This document shows positions 1-8,583 of a stretch of 64,000 nucleotides of DNA, one piece after another. Location of the stretch: NCBI GenBank assembly GCA_039809865.1, contig JBDHVW010000023.1:31964-95963 (forward strand), written 5' to 3'. Under the pieces are notes generated by a model that was not told the DNA's origin, ran no database searches, and saw nothing but the letters and a program-made list of their open reading frames with translations. This stretch comes from QWHO01 sp039809865 (GTDB lineage Bacteria > Vulcanimicrobiota > Xenobia > Xenobiales > QWHO01). The position numbers and the translations under genes were made by a program. The stretch's first letter is position 1. Every line of letters begins with the position of its first letter.

Positions 1-1
1 T

Positions 2-1702
2 TGGGCCGCGATGACGATGGCCGGCGTGCTGGGCGGAGTGTGGCTGGAGTTCCTGAGTCAAAGCGAGATCAGCGACGCCTGGGCCAACTTCGTCATGGCC
101 GGCGCGGCCGTGATGATCGGGCTGGTCTTTTCGCTGCTGTACTTGATGCGGTCCCTCAAGAAGCGGCTGCTAGAGATGAACCGTCTCGAGCAGGCGGCGC
201 GCGCGGCGGAAAAGGCCAAAGGCGATTTTTTGGCGACCATGAGCCACGAGATCCGCACTCCAATGAACGGCATCCTGGGCATGAGCCACTTGCTGGCTCA
301 GACCGAGCTCACGGGCGAGCAGCGGGAGTACGTGCAGACCGTGCAGCAGGGCGGCAAGCTTTTGCTGGCGCTGATCGACGACATCCTGGACTACTCCAAG
401 CTCGAATCGGGTAAGCTGGAGCTCGAGCGCATCTGGTTCAGCCTGCGCGAGGAGCTCGATTGCGTCGCCGCAAACCTGGCGCCGATCGCCCAGACGAAAG
501 GCCTGGAGTTCTTACTCGACGTCGACCCGCACGTCCCCGATTGCCTCCAGGGAGATCCGACGCGCCTCAAGCAAGTGCTGATCAACCTGCTTTCCAACTC
601 GATCAAGTTCACCTTCTCGGGATTCGTGCGTCTGCGCGCTTACACGCGTAAGAATCGGCTGCTCCTGGCCGTGATGGATTCAGGCTGCGGGGTCTCGCCC
701 GAGCAACAGAAGAAGCTTTTCACTCCCTTCACCCAGGCCGACGCCTCGGTGACGCGGCGCTATGGGGGCACGGGTCTCGGACTCAGCATTTGCCTGCGTC
801 TGGTCGAGGCCATGCAGGGAACCATGATGATCGATAGCGCCGAGGGCGAAGGGACGACCATCCGATTCAGCATCCCTCTCGTCAGCGAGGGGGGGGCGCC
901 GGCCCACGGTCTCGGGCCGCGCCTGCTCGTGGTGGATACGCTTCACGACAGCCTGCAATGCCTGGGCCGGCAGGTCCGCTCGACCGGGTTTGCCGTGGAG
1001 CTGATCCCCAGCGTCGAGGACGCCTTCCGCAAAGGCCACGAGGACCCGTCGGCCTTCCGCGCTTTGCTGGTGCGCTTGCGGGGTGACGAAAAGTGGCCCG
1101 AGAGCTTCCCCCCGGTGCCGGTCTATCAGTTGGTGCCGTACTCGGAGTCGGCCCAGCGTGAGGAGCTGCAGTCGCGCTCGAGCATCGCCGGTTGTTTGCT
1201 GGTTCCGTTGTCGGCCCAGAATCTGCGAGCCAAGTTGATGGAGGCCCTTCTGCCCAAGGCCGCTCCGCCTCCGCAGCGCATCCCCAGTCGCCCCGAGCGA
1301 ATTTTGTTGGTGGAGGATAATCCGGTCAACGCGCGCCTGGCTACCAAGGTGCTCGAAAAGGGCGGTTACCGGGACGTGGTTCTGGCGGGAGACGGGTTGA
1401 GCGCGATCGAGGCGGTGCGGAAGAACAATTTCGACCTGATCCTGATGGACTACCACATGCCCGACATGGATGGGCTCACGGCTACCGAGCGCATTCGGGA
1501 GCTGGAGATCCAGACGGGGCGCCGCCGCGTCCCTGTGCTGGCGGTGACCGCCAGCGTTCGTTTGGAAGACCGGGAAGCCTGTATGGCCGCGGGCATGGAC
1601 GCCTTCGTCGGCAAACCCCTCGACCCGGACCGCCTCTACTTCGAGATGGAACGTCTGCTCCAGGCCTCGAACGAGATGGAGCTACTGGCCCAGGCTTCCT
1701 AG
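2..1702 (+). CDS. Hybrid sensor histidine kinase (5' end cut by the window)
   Basis: Membrane-anchored hybrid kinase that autophosphorylates on His and passes the phosphate to a receiver. Counting from the ATG at 11, a membrane segment (about 28-46) is followed by HisKA with phospho-His79 in MSHEIRTPMNG, then HATPase with N-box (N196), DSGCGV and GGTGLGLSI motifs (to about 290). A degenerate receiver-like segment (about 303-410) lacks a proper acidic pocket. A canonical C-terminal receiver (430-552) has E435/D436, phosphoacceptor D480 and Lys in FVGKPLD. The frame is open to the window edge and residues before the ATG look hydrophobic, so the true N-terminus, probably with more membrane segments or a sensor domain, lies upstream. 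Class is certain; signal and output are unknown. Confidence 0.93.
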   Translation, partial: WAAMTMAGVLGGVWLEFLSQSEISDAWANFVMAGAAVMIGLVFSLLYLMRSLKKRLLEMNRLEQAARAAEKAKGDFLATMSHEIRTPMNGILGMSHLLAQTELTGEQREYVQTVQQGGKLLLALIDDILDYSKLESGKLELERIWFSLREELDCVAANLAPIAQTKGLEFLLDVDPHVPDCLQGDPTRLKQVLINLLSNSIKFTFSGFVRLRAYTRKNRLLLAVMDSGCGVSPEQQKKLFTPFTQADASVTRRYGGTGLGLSICLRLVEAMQGTMMIDSAEGEGTTIRFSIPLVSEGGAPAHGLGPRLLVVDTLHDSLQCLGRQVRSTGFAVELIPSVEDAFRKGHEDPSAFRALLVRLRGDEKWPESFPPVPVYQLVPYSESAQREELQSRSSIAGCLLVPLSAQNLRAKLMEALLPKAAPPPQRIPSRPERILLVEDNPVNARLATKVLEKGGYRDVVLAGDGLSAIEAVRKNNFDLILMDYHMPDMDGLTATERIRELEIQTGRRRVPVLAVTASVRLEDREACMAAGMDAFVGKPLDPDRLYFEMERLLQASNEMELLAQAS

Positions 1703-1920
1703 CTCAATTCGGGCAGGTCTTCTCGGGAAGCGCGCAGATCGGGGGGAATGGGGGCGCCGCCAGCGGCCAGAATGCCTCCCACCATGGCGGCCGTCGTGTC
1801 GAGGTCGCCCAGACCCCGCACCGTCTCGTACAGGGCCTCGCATAGTCCGCGCGGCGCGCCGCGCTCCAGAGCACGTAGGGAAACATATCGTCCGCGGTGA
1901 CGCGGAGTGCTTCTAGCTCG
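1699..1920 (-). pseudogene. Frameshifted C-terminal remnant of an ADP-ribosylglycohydrolase
   Basis: Two minus-strand frames join near 1860. The upstream frame reads VTADDMFPYVLWSA. The downstream frame reads RGAPRGLCEALYETVRG, then GLGDLDTTAAMVGGILAAGGA, and ends at a TAG at 1699-1701. Together they match the C-terminal part of ADP-ribosylglycohydrolase (DRAG-type) proteins: the hydrophobic P-x-x-LW helix followed by the G-x-D-x-DT-x-A metal-binding loop and GGI(L/V)AA helix. No intact N-terminal part exists, because nth occupies the upstream DNA. Most likely a decayed gene remnant left by a deletion between nth and the kinase gene. Family assignment rests on motif recognition only. Confidence 0.6.
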
Positions 1921-2521
1921 CCCACGAGCAGATCGGGCACTGCCGCGGGTCGTGGCGGAGCGCCGGGCAATACTGGCGGCCGAAATAGATGATTTGCAGG
2001 TGGAGCTTGTTCCAGTGTTTGCGGGGAAAGAGCGCCTTCAGGTCGCGCTCGGTCTCGACCACGTTCTTGCCGCTCGAAAGGCCCCAACGCTGGGCCAGGC
2101 GGTGGATGTGCGTGTCGACCGGGAAGGCGGGCTCGCCAAAGGCCTGGGCCATGACCACGGAGGCGGTTTTGTGGCCCACGCCGGGCAGCGCCTCCAGCTC
2201 CTCGAAGCTGCGCGGAACCTGTCCGTCGTGCTCGGCGACCAGTTTCCGGGCCAGGGCGCGCAGGTTGCGAGCCTTGGAGGGCGCCAGCCCGATCGCCCGG
2301 ATCAGCTCCTGGATCTCGGCAACCTCCAGCGCGGCCAGCGCCACGGGCGTGTCGGCCCGCGCGAACAGGGCCGGGGTGATCTCGTTCACCTTCTTGTCGG
2401 TGGTCTGCGCGCTCAACAGCACCGCCACCAGCAGGGTAAACGGGTCGCGGTGAGCGAGCGGGATGTCCACCGTGGGGTAGAGCTCGTCGAGAATCTTTTG
2501 GATGCGCGTGGCTTTACGCAC
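1913..2521 (-). CDS. nth: Endonuclease III (DNA glycosylase/AP lyase)
   Basis: Base-excision repair enzyme that removes oxidised pyrimidines and nicks AP sites. The 202-aa protein has the helix-hairpin-helix LPGVGHKTA with catalytic Lys118 and the catalytic Asp136 in FPVDTHIHRL, as in E. coli Nth. The C-terminal iron-sulfur region is atypical: Cys185, Cys195 and Cys198 (C-X9-C-X2-C), and the protein stops four residues later, so the usual fourth Cys is absent. The ATG overlaps the end of malQ by 8 nt, implying translation from one message. The 3' end abuts a glycohydrolase remnant. Activity looks preserved; cluster status is uncertain. Confidence 0.93.
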   Translation of the reverse strand: MRKATRIQKILDELYPTVDIPLAHRDPFTLLVAVLLSAQTTDKKVNEITPALFARADTPVALAALEVAEIQELIRAIGLAPSKARNLRALARKLVAEHDGQVPRSFEELEALPGVGHKTASVVMAQAFGEPAFPVDTHIHRLAQRWGLSSGKNVVETERDLKALFPRKHWNKLHLQIIYFGRQYCPALRHDPRQCPICSWAS

Positions 2522-4007
2522 GCCCGTAGGCGCGCGCGAGCCCCAGCAAGAATTCCTCGTGCTCGGCCTTGAGGTCGCCCTCGGCGAAACGCCACTGCCA
2601 GTTGTCGTGCGAACGTCCGGGGAAGTTCATGCGGCCCTCTTTGCCGACCTCCAGGACGTCCTGGAGGGGAACGACGGCGATGGAGGCCACGCTGGCGAAC
2701 ACGCCCCGCACGAGCGTGTGGGCCGCGTGGGAGCCGTCCGTGTCGAAATAACGGTGAAAAGCTGCTTTCTCGTGTTCACCGGCGGTCTCGTACCAGCCCG
2801 CCGAGGTGTCATTGTCGTGCGTGCCCGAGTAAGCGACGGCGTGATGCACGTAGTTGTGAGGAAGAAACTTGTCGTGGGCATCCGACCCGAACGCGAATTG
2901 CAGCACTCTCATGCCTGGATAGCCAGTGCTGTCGAGCAGCTTCTGAACGTCGGGAGTGATGAGCCCGAGGTCCTCGGCGATGATGGGCACGTCGCCCAGC
3001 TTCTTGCGGACGGTCTTGAAGAGCTCCACACCCGGGGCTTTAACCCAGCGTCCTTTGCGCGCGTTCTTGGCCTTGCCGGGCACTTCATAATAGGCCGCAA
3101 AGCCCCGGAAGTGGTCGATGCGCACGATGTCATACAGCCGAAAGGCCGCCCGGATGCGGTCGAGCCACCACGAGAAACCGTCCGCCTTCATCTCGCGCCA
3201 GCGATAGAGGGGATTGCCCCACAGCTGCCCGTCGGGCGAGAAGTAGTCGGGAGGGACGCCGGCCTGCACGGTCTGGCGCTTGTTCTTGTCGAGATGGAAG
3301 GCGTGAGGGGCGACCCAGACATCGGCGCTGTCCATGGCCACGAAGATGGGGATGTCCCCGATGACCTGGATGCCCTTGTCATTGGCATAGCGGCGCAGAT
3401 GCTGCCAGGCGCGGTCGAAGAGCCACTGGAGGAAGCGGTGCCCGTGCACCAGTTCCCCATGTTGCTCGCGCGCCTTGCGCAGAGCCTCCGGGTGGCGGTC
3501 GCGCAGCTCCGGCTCCCACTCGTTCCAGGCCTTACCGCCGTGAGCGTTCTTCAAGGCCATGAAGAGCGCGAAGTCTTCCAGCCACGCGGCCTGCTCGGCG
3601 CAAAAGAACTGAAAGTCCGCCTTCTGGGCGTGGTTGGCGCGCCGCTCGAACTCACCGGCCGCCCTGAGCAGGAGGGGAAGTTTCCATTCATACATCTGGC
3701 AATAGTCCACGCCCGGCGCGGTGAAGGCCGGAGGGTCGGCCAGCGCGGCCGCGTCCAACAGTCCCTCGGCGACCATCGTCTCCAGCGCGATGAGGTACGG
3801 GTTGCCCGCAAACGAGCTGAAGCTCTGATAAGGACTGTCCCCGTAGCTGGTGGGCCCCATCGGCAACAGTTGCCAGAGCTTTTGGCCCGCGCGTGCCAGA
3901 AAGTCCACGAACTCGTAGGCCGCGCGGTTGAAGCTGCCGATGCCATACGGGCCGGGCAGAGAGGTGGGGTGCAGCAGAACGCCGCCGGAGCGAGGAAATT
4001 CAGCCAT
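2514..4007 (-). CDS. malQ: 4-alpha-glucanotransferase (amylomaltase, GH77)
   Basis: Cytoplasmic disproportionating enzyme that transfers alpha-1,4-glucan segments in glycogen/maltodextrin metabolism. I chose the ATG at 4007 (497 aa) because it leads directly into FPRSGGVLLHPTSLPGPYGIG, the usual GH77 N-terminus; an upstream ATG would add 17 unrelated residues. Catalytic residues are visible: nucleophile D298 in VRIDHFRG, acid/base E345 in IIAEDLG, and D398 in SGTHDNDT. Length is normal for the family. The gene overlaps nth by 8 nt. Upstream is a short AT-richer gap shared with the divergent gene at 4177, so a promoter probably lies there. Confidence 0.96.
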   Translation of the reverse strand: MAEFPRSGGVLLHPTSLPGPYGIGSFNRAAYEFVDFLARAGQKLWQLLPMGPTSYGDSPYQSFSSFAGNPYLIALETMVAEGLLDAAALADPPAFTAPGVDYCQMYEWKLPLLLRAAGEFERRANHAQKADFQFFCAEQAAWLEDFALFMALKNAHGGKAWNEWEPELRDRHPEALRKAREQHGELVHGHRFLQWLFDRAWQHLRRYANDKGIQVIGDIPIFVAMDSADVWVAPHAFHLDKNKRQTVQAGVPPDYFSPDGQLWGNPLYRWREMKADGFSWWLDRIRAAFRLYDIVRIDHFRGFAAYYEVPGKAKNARKGRWVKAPGVELFKTVRKKLGDVPIIAEDLGLITPDVQKLLDSTGYPGMRVLQFAFGSDAHDKFLPHNYVHHAVAYSGTHDNDTSAGWYETAGEHEKAAFHRYFDTDGSHAAHTLVRGVFASVASIAVVPLQDVLEVGKEGRMNFPGRSHDNWQWRFAEGDLKAEHEEFLLGLARAYGRA

Positions 4008-4117
4008 AGACTGACGGCATTTTTCCCCCGGGTCCGATCCCCTGCCGAGTGTTAACACTCCAGCAACATGCGGTTAATGACCTTGCCCCGGTCAGCTCAT
4101 AGGATGCGCCCGAAAGA

Positions 4118-4144
4118 AGTCGGCAGTCAAAAGTCGACAGTCAA
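4118..4144. repeat. Short tandem repeat, 13-bp units (AGTCGRCAGTCAA)
   Basis: Two copies, 4118-4130 and 4132-4144, differ at one base and are separated by one A. They lie in the divergent region between malQ and the gene at 4177. The composition is less GC-rich than the surrounding coding sequence. Could be an operator half-site pair or a remnant of an interspersed repeat; the sequence does not decide. Confidence 0.55.
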
Positions 4145-4176
4145 CAGAGAGATAGGAACCAGGGGGCTTTCGAACC

Positions 4177-5265
4177 ATGAGCACCGTTATCGCATATAAT
4201 TCCGCACTTACCAATATGGCGCCGCCACGCGCGCGCCTGGTCTCGGCCCAGCAGACCGCCGCGACGCCCGTCACCGACGACGTCCAGCTGAGCGGAGGCA
4301 AGGCCGCCGAAGAGAAGCCGGAGGACAAGCCCGGCGTCTCCCTGGGCACGCAGATCGCCGCCGGCGTAGGCCTGGCGCTGGTCCTCACCGGCGCCGTGGC
4401 GGGCTTTACCGGCTCGATTCCGGCGATGGGCGCGCCCACCGCGATCACGCAGGTCCAGACTCGCGACGTGAAGGCCGTCGGCGATGACGCCGCTGCCCTC
4501 ATGAAAGACGTCGCCTCGCCCAGCCTGACCGACAACCTGACCGCCAACCAGGTGCGCAACCGCTACGGCAACGAGGTGGACGACGTGCTGGGCCAGGCCA
4601 AGACGTTCGACCAGCTCAACGCCCATCTAGGGGAGGTCGGCCAGAAGCTGCAGGCCTACGCCGACAAGTTTCCTGAAGGTGGCTCGCTGGTCGAGAACGG
4701 CGCCCAGATCGGCATCGAGAAGGCGGACGGCAAGGTGACCGTCACCGTCCAGAACGCCGACGCCAGCGTGCAAGAGGCGGTGATCAGCCGTCACGGCATC
4801 ACCGTGAAGGAGCGCGACGCTCAGGGCACCACCACGACGCGGGAGGAGACAGCGCGCCAGGTCAAGGTCAACGCGGACGGCGTCACGATGACAGTCAACA
4901 AGATGACCGGGACCTTTGAGATGGCGACCCAGGAGGGCCCTCGCACTCAGATCAAGGTGACCGTCAGCGGCGCCTCGATCACCGAGCAGCGGCGAGAGAC
5001 CATCTCGGGCTACGCCGGGATGATCTCGATCAATACGACCACCAAATACGACGTTCCGGAGACCTCCGTCATGGTCTACCCGCGCGTAGTGGTGACCGAG
5101 ACCAAGACCACCGTCAGCGACGATGGTTTTGGCGCCAAGTCCACCACCAGCACCCGCACCGAGGTCTACGACAACGGCAGCAGCAAGACGTTCCAGAAAG
5201 GTCCCGACGGCAAGGAGATGATTCTCGAGTCGGACGGGCCCGCCATTCTGATCGCGGGACGCTGA
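4177..5265 (+). CDS. Unknown leader-type protein with one membrane segment and a beta-rich C-terminal domain
   Basis: 362 aa. The N-terminal 55 residues are rich in A, P, S, T and Q (MSTVIAYNSALTNMAPPRAR...) and do not form a signal peptide. A single Gly/Ala-rich hydrophobic segment spans about 57-80. Residues 170-355 consist of alternating Thr/Val strands (for example VTVTVQNADASVQEAV, VKVNADGVTMTVNKMTG), suggesting a repeated beta-strand or beta-solenoid fold. An AGGGGG ribosome-binding site lies 8 nt before the ATG. It belongs with the leader-type proteins of this window. Its end (SDGPAILIAGR) resembles but does not match their shared C-terminal tail. No family recognised. Confidence 0.75.
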   Translation: MSTVIAYNSALTNMAPPRARLVSAQQTAATPVTDDVQLSGGKAAEEKPEDKPGVSLGTQIAAGVGLALVLTGAVAGFTGSIPAMGAPTAITQVQTRDVKAVGDDAAALMKDVASPSLTDNLTANQVRNRYGNEVDDVLGQAKTFDQLNAHLGEVGQKLQAYADKFPEGGSLVENGAQIGIEKADGKVTVTVQNADASVQEAVISRHGITVKERDAQGTTTTREETARQVKVNADGVTMTVNKMTGTFEMATQEGPRTQIKVTVSGASITEQRRETISGYAGMISINTTTKYDVPETSVMVYPRVVVTETKTTVSDDGFGAKSTTSTRTEVYDNGSSKTFQKGPDGKEMILESDGPAILIAGR

Positions 5266-5278
5266 CAAACTCCAGGTT

Positions 5279-6682
5279 GTGAGGGTTTTTCAGCTCGACC
5301 TCCGCTCGTTGGCCATCCTCCGGATGGCCATCGGCTTTTTGGTGCTGTTGGATACCCTGCTGCGCGCGCGCGATCTCTCCGCGTTCTACACCGACGCCGG
5401 CGTCATCCCGCGCCTGGACCTGATCGAGTGGTCCTGGGGTGATCCGTGGCTTTGCCTGCACCTGGGAGGCTCCGGCTGGCTGTCGGCCGCCGTCCTGTTT
5501 GCTTTGACGGCGGCCGCGGCCGTGCAGCTGATGCGCGGCTGGCGCACGCGTTGGATGACGTTTGCCTGCTGGCTCTCTCTCAGCTCGCTCTACCAGCGCA
5601 ATCCGCTGGTGAACGACCGCGGGGACCTGGAATTGATCCTCGTCCTCTTCTGGAGCCTGTTCCTGCCGCTGGGAGGTCGCTGGTCGGTCGACGCGCGCCG
5701 CGACGGAGCTCAGGAGGATCCGGTCGTGCTCAGCGCTGGCAGCGCGGCGATGCTCCTTCAGTTCGCGCAGATCTATGTGTTCGCGGCGCTGCTCAAGAAC
5801 GGTCTTCCCTGGCTGCGAGGGGATGCCATGGAGCTCTCGCTGCGCAGCGCGCTCTTCTCGACTCCCCAGGGTTTATGGCTGACCCGCTGGCCAGACCTGC
5901 TCAACACCCTGACGCACCCGGCCGTGGCCCTGGAGCTGCTCATCCCGTGCCTTTTGCTGTGCCCGCTGGCCAACGGTCAGGTCCGAAGCGTGGGGGTGTT
6001 GCTGCTTGTGGTGTTTCACACGCTGGTGGGGCTGTTCTTGCAACTGGGGATCTTTCCGCTCATCGGCGCGCTGTTACCACTGGGATTGCTGCCGGCCTGG
6101 TTCTGGGAGACCGTTGGCTGGCAGCGGCGGCTGGACCGCTGGTTCCCCGCCCCCGAGCGCCCCGGGCGGGCCGGGCGGCTTCCGGTTGCGGTCACGCTCT
6201 TCGTGCTGCTTTGCCTGGCTTACACCCTGGCCTGCAACCTCTTCATGGTGCGCGATCCCAACCCTCGTCTCATCCCCGACTGGCTGCGGCCCCTGGGCCG
6301 CAGCCTCCGGCTCGAGCAGCACTGGGATCTCTTCGCGCCGCTTCCCCCGCTGGACGGGTGGTTCGTGCTGCAGGCCGAGGTCGACGGCCAGCCGGTCGAC
6401 CTGTTGCGCGACGCCCCGGCCACCATGGATCGCCCGGCGGACCCCTCTGCCGTCTTTCCAGACCATCGCTGGCGGATGTTCATGGTCTCGCTCCTTTTCG
6501 GAGGCGAGCATTTTCGGGGTAACTACGCGCTTTATCGGGCGCGCCTCTATCACCAGCGGCATCCCGAGGCTCATCTCGGTCGTCTGGAGCTGATTTTCGT
6601 GGTACAGTTAGTCGACGAGGACGGAATTCGTCTTGCTCCCCAGGTTCGTTCCCTGTGGAGCGGCGCATTTCCGACAAAATGA
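5279..6682 (+). CDS. HTTM-domain multi-pass membrane protein (first of two paralogues)
   Basis: 467 aa, GTG start. The N-terminal signature LDLRSLAILRMAIG plus DLSAFYTDAGVIPR, followed by about eight hydrophobic segments, identifies the HTTM family related to vitamin K-dependent gamma-carboxylase. A soluble C-terminal part (about 330-467) begins with an LEQHWDLFAPLPPLDGWF element. The second paralogue at 9729 has nearly the same N-terminal signature, and the two bracket three prepilin-like genes, so a role in processing or modifying pilus or secreted proteins is plausible but unproven. Carboxylase chemistry cannot be inferred from sequence alone. Confidence 0.85.
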   Translation: MRVFQLDLRSLAILRMAIGFLVLLDTLLRARDLSAFYTDAGVIPRLDLIEWSWGDPWLCLHLGGSGWLSAAVLFALTAAAAVQLMRGWRTRWMTFACWLSLSSLYQRNPLVNDRGDLELILVLFWSLFLPLGGRWSVDARRDGAQEDPVVLSAGSAAMLLQFAQIYVFAALLKNGLPWLRGDAMELSLRSALFSTPQGLWLTRWPDLLNTLTHPAVALELLIPCLLLCPLANGQVRSVGVLLLVVFHTLVGLFLQLGIFPLIGALLPLGLLPAWFWETVGWQRRLDRWFPAPERPGRAGRLPVAVTLFVLLCLAYTLACNLFMVRDPNPRLIPDWLRPLGRSLRLEQHWDLFAPLPPLDGWFVLQAEVDGQPVDLLRDAPATMDRPADPSAVFPDHRWRMFMVSLLFGGEHFRGNYALYRARLYHQRHPEAHLGRLELIFVVQLVDEDGIRLAPQVRSLWSGAFPTK

Positions 6683-6779
6683 ACTGATTGGCACAAAGTG
6701 TCCGGAAGGACATTACAGGCCGTCGCGAAATTTTAACAAATTCGACGTGGGATCTCCGAGTTCGGAGGAGGGGCCAGTG

Positions 6780-8573
6780 ATGAGCATAAGTTTGCAGTTC
6801 TGGCGCACGAAACGCGGTTTCGGGCTGGTGGTCGTGCTGGGCATCGCAGCCGTGCTGGCCATCTTCACCGGTGCTATCGGTGCCAACGCCGCCATGAACC
6901 TCCGCAGCGTCACGCACGAGAGCCAGACGGACCAGGCCCACTACGCGGCTTTCACGGGCATCCAGCTCTCGATGGCCTGTATCAAGGAGCCTCCGCCCGG
7001 ACGTGAGGATTGGCTCGAAGTCGACCCCAGCATCGTCGTCCAACTGAGTGAGAACACCAGCTGCACCGCCCGCACCTATCACAACCTCGAAGGCCTGGCG
7101 GGAGCGGTAGCGGTGGCCGACGATGGGACCAAAATCCCGGTCAACAACTTCTACATCGTGGCCGTTGGCACGGTGGCTCAGGCTGTCAGCGCCAGCAGCT
7201 CCTCGATGGGCGCCCTGGTGGCCCCCCTGTTCCCGCCCATCGACCACGCCGTCTTCGGTAATTCCGAGGTCCACGTGGCCGGGCTGGTCGACCACTTCAA
7301 CTCCAACGACATGGGTACTGCTCCCGACCCGGACTGCACCGTGGCCCTGGCCCCGGTGGGAACCAACTCGATCAACCTCAGCGATTTCGATCTCGGCCCG
7401 ACCACGCACGTGGATGGGGACCTGCACCTGGGTGAAGGGGCGTCGGCCGCCGACGTCAGCGCTCTGGCCGGCGTCGCCGCCTCCGACATGGCGGGCGGCG
7501 GCGGCTCAACCACCACGGGTGGAATGACGAGCACGACGACCACCACGACGGGAACGACCACCGGGGCAACCACGGGAACCACGACCGGAGCCACCACGGG
7601 CGCCGCAGCGTCCTCGGTCGACACCGGCACGATCTCGACGGGCACCGCCAGCAGCCTCCCGGCCCAGAAGCAGATGCCCAACCTCGCGGCGCCGACCGCC
7701 GCCAGCACCATCGTTCCCAGCACGGGCGGATTCAGCCTCAACGGCAGCCGCAGCTACGTCATCAACGGCAACCTGGTCCTGAACAACGCAACCATCACGG
7801 TGAACGGCACCGGCAACGCGCTGCTGTTCGTCAACGGCAACATCAGCATCACCGACAGCCCCAACCTGACGGTTCCGATGCGCCCCGAGCGCCTCAAGAT
7901 TTACTGCCTCGATCCCAACGGCACGTTCACCATGGTGAACAGCAAGGGCTACTTCGTGGTGGCCGGCAACGGGAACTTCAACGTCAACGTGGGTACCGAT
8001 GCCGAGCTGTTCGGCGCCATCCTGGCCGATAAGGTCACTGTGAATGCGGGCAGCGCCGTGCACTTCGACGTGGCGCTGGCCGACCCGACTCGCGTGGGCT
8101 CGGTCAGCGATTTCTTCATCACGGGTATCACCGCCGCCGGTGGTGAGGCCGTGCCGCACGCCGCCCTGATCGCTCCGGGAGCGCTGGCCGGAGGGGCTGG
8201 AACGGCCGCGGCCGCGACCGGAACGACCGGGACGACCGGGACGACCGGAACGACCACCGGGGCGGCCACGACCGGAACCGCCACGACCGGAACCGCCACG
8301 ACCGGAACCGCCACGACGGGAACGACGACCGGGGGCACCGGAATGACCGCCGGCGGGACCACCGGAATGACCTCTACCGCCGGGACCACCGGAACCACCG
8401 GGACCGCGACCACGGGAACGACCACAGGAACGGCCACCACCGGAACCGCGACGACCGGAACCGCCACCACCGGAACCGCCACCACCGGCACGGCCACCAC
8501 CGGAACCACCAGCACTTGCGGCTGCGGCTGCGGCTGTGGCGGCGGGAGCATGGCGATGGACATGGCCCTCTAG
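6780..8573 (+). CDS. PilX-like surface/pilus protein with Thr-Gly repeats and Cys-Gly tail
   Basis: 597 aa from the ATG at 6780, preceded by GGAGGA at 6764-6769; longer upstream starts lack this. The N-terminus KRGFGLVVVLGIAAVLAIFTGAI is a prepilin/PilX-type membrane anchor without the usual Glu5. A beta-rich domain (about 320-450; VINGNLVLNNATITVNGTG) resembles DUF7305-type adhesin domains. Two Thr/Gly/Ala low-complexity regions (about 240-277 and 477-578) act as linkers or stalks. The protein ends with (Cys-Gly)4 and SMAMDMAL, a possible metal-binding or disulfide-capped tip. It is the first gene of a three-prepilin set. Probably extracellular. Confidence 0.8.
   Translation: MSISLQFWRTKRGFGLVVVLGIAAVLAIFTGAIGANAAMNLRSVTHESQTDQAHYAAFTGIQLSMACIKEPPPGREDWLEVDPSIVVQLSENTSCTARTYHNLEGLAGAVAVADDGTKIPVNNFYIVAVGTVAQAVSASSSSMGALVAPLFPPIDHAVFGNSEVHVAGLVDHFNSNDMGTAPDPDCTVALAPVGTNSINLSDFDLGPTTHVDGDLHLGEGASAADVSALAGVAASDMAGGGGSTTTGGMTSTTTTTTGTTTGATTGTTTGATTGAAASSVDTGTISTGTASSLPAQKQMPNLAAPTAASTIVPSTGGFSLNGSRSYVINGNLVLNNATITVNGTGNALLFVNGNISITDSPNLTVPMRPERLKIYCLDPNGTFTMVNSKGYFVVAGNGNFNVNVGTDAELFGAILADKVTVNAGSAVHFDVALADPTRVGSVSDFFITGITAAGGEAVPHAALIAPGALAGGAGTAAAATGTTGTTGTTGTTTGAATTGTATTGTATTGTATTGTTTGGTGMTAGGTTGMTSTAGTTGTTGTATTGTTTGTATTGTATTGTATTGTATTGTATTGTTSTCGCGCGCGGGSMAMDMAL
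7501..7610 (+). repeat. First Thr/Gly-coding low-complexity tract
   Basis: Imperfect repeats of ACGACC/ACCACGGG-type triplets encode Thr-Thr-Gly runs inside the PilX-like gene. The phase is in codons, so copy-number change would alter stalk length without breaking the frame. Confidence 0.75.
8217..8515 (+). repeat. Second, long Thr/Gly-coding tandem repeat (about 15-bp units)
   Basis: About 300 bp of imperfect units such as CCACGACCGGAACCG, three nearly identical copies in a row around 8268-8315, encode Thr-Gly-Thr-Ala-Thr repeats. Unit length is a multiple of three. Likely variable in length between strains. Confidence 0.85.
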
Positions 8574-8583
8574 GAGCCTGGTG

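Noticed and set aside
6690..6720. Sigma-54 promoter (TTGGCAC) before the PilX-like gene
   Set aside because: The -24-like TGGCAC is present but the expected GC-containing -12 element is not at the right spacing.
8217..8515. CRISPR or minisatellite in non-coding DNA
   Set aside because: The repeat is in frame inside a protein-coding gene and lacks spacers.
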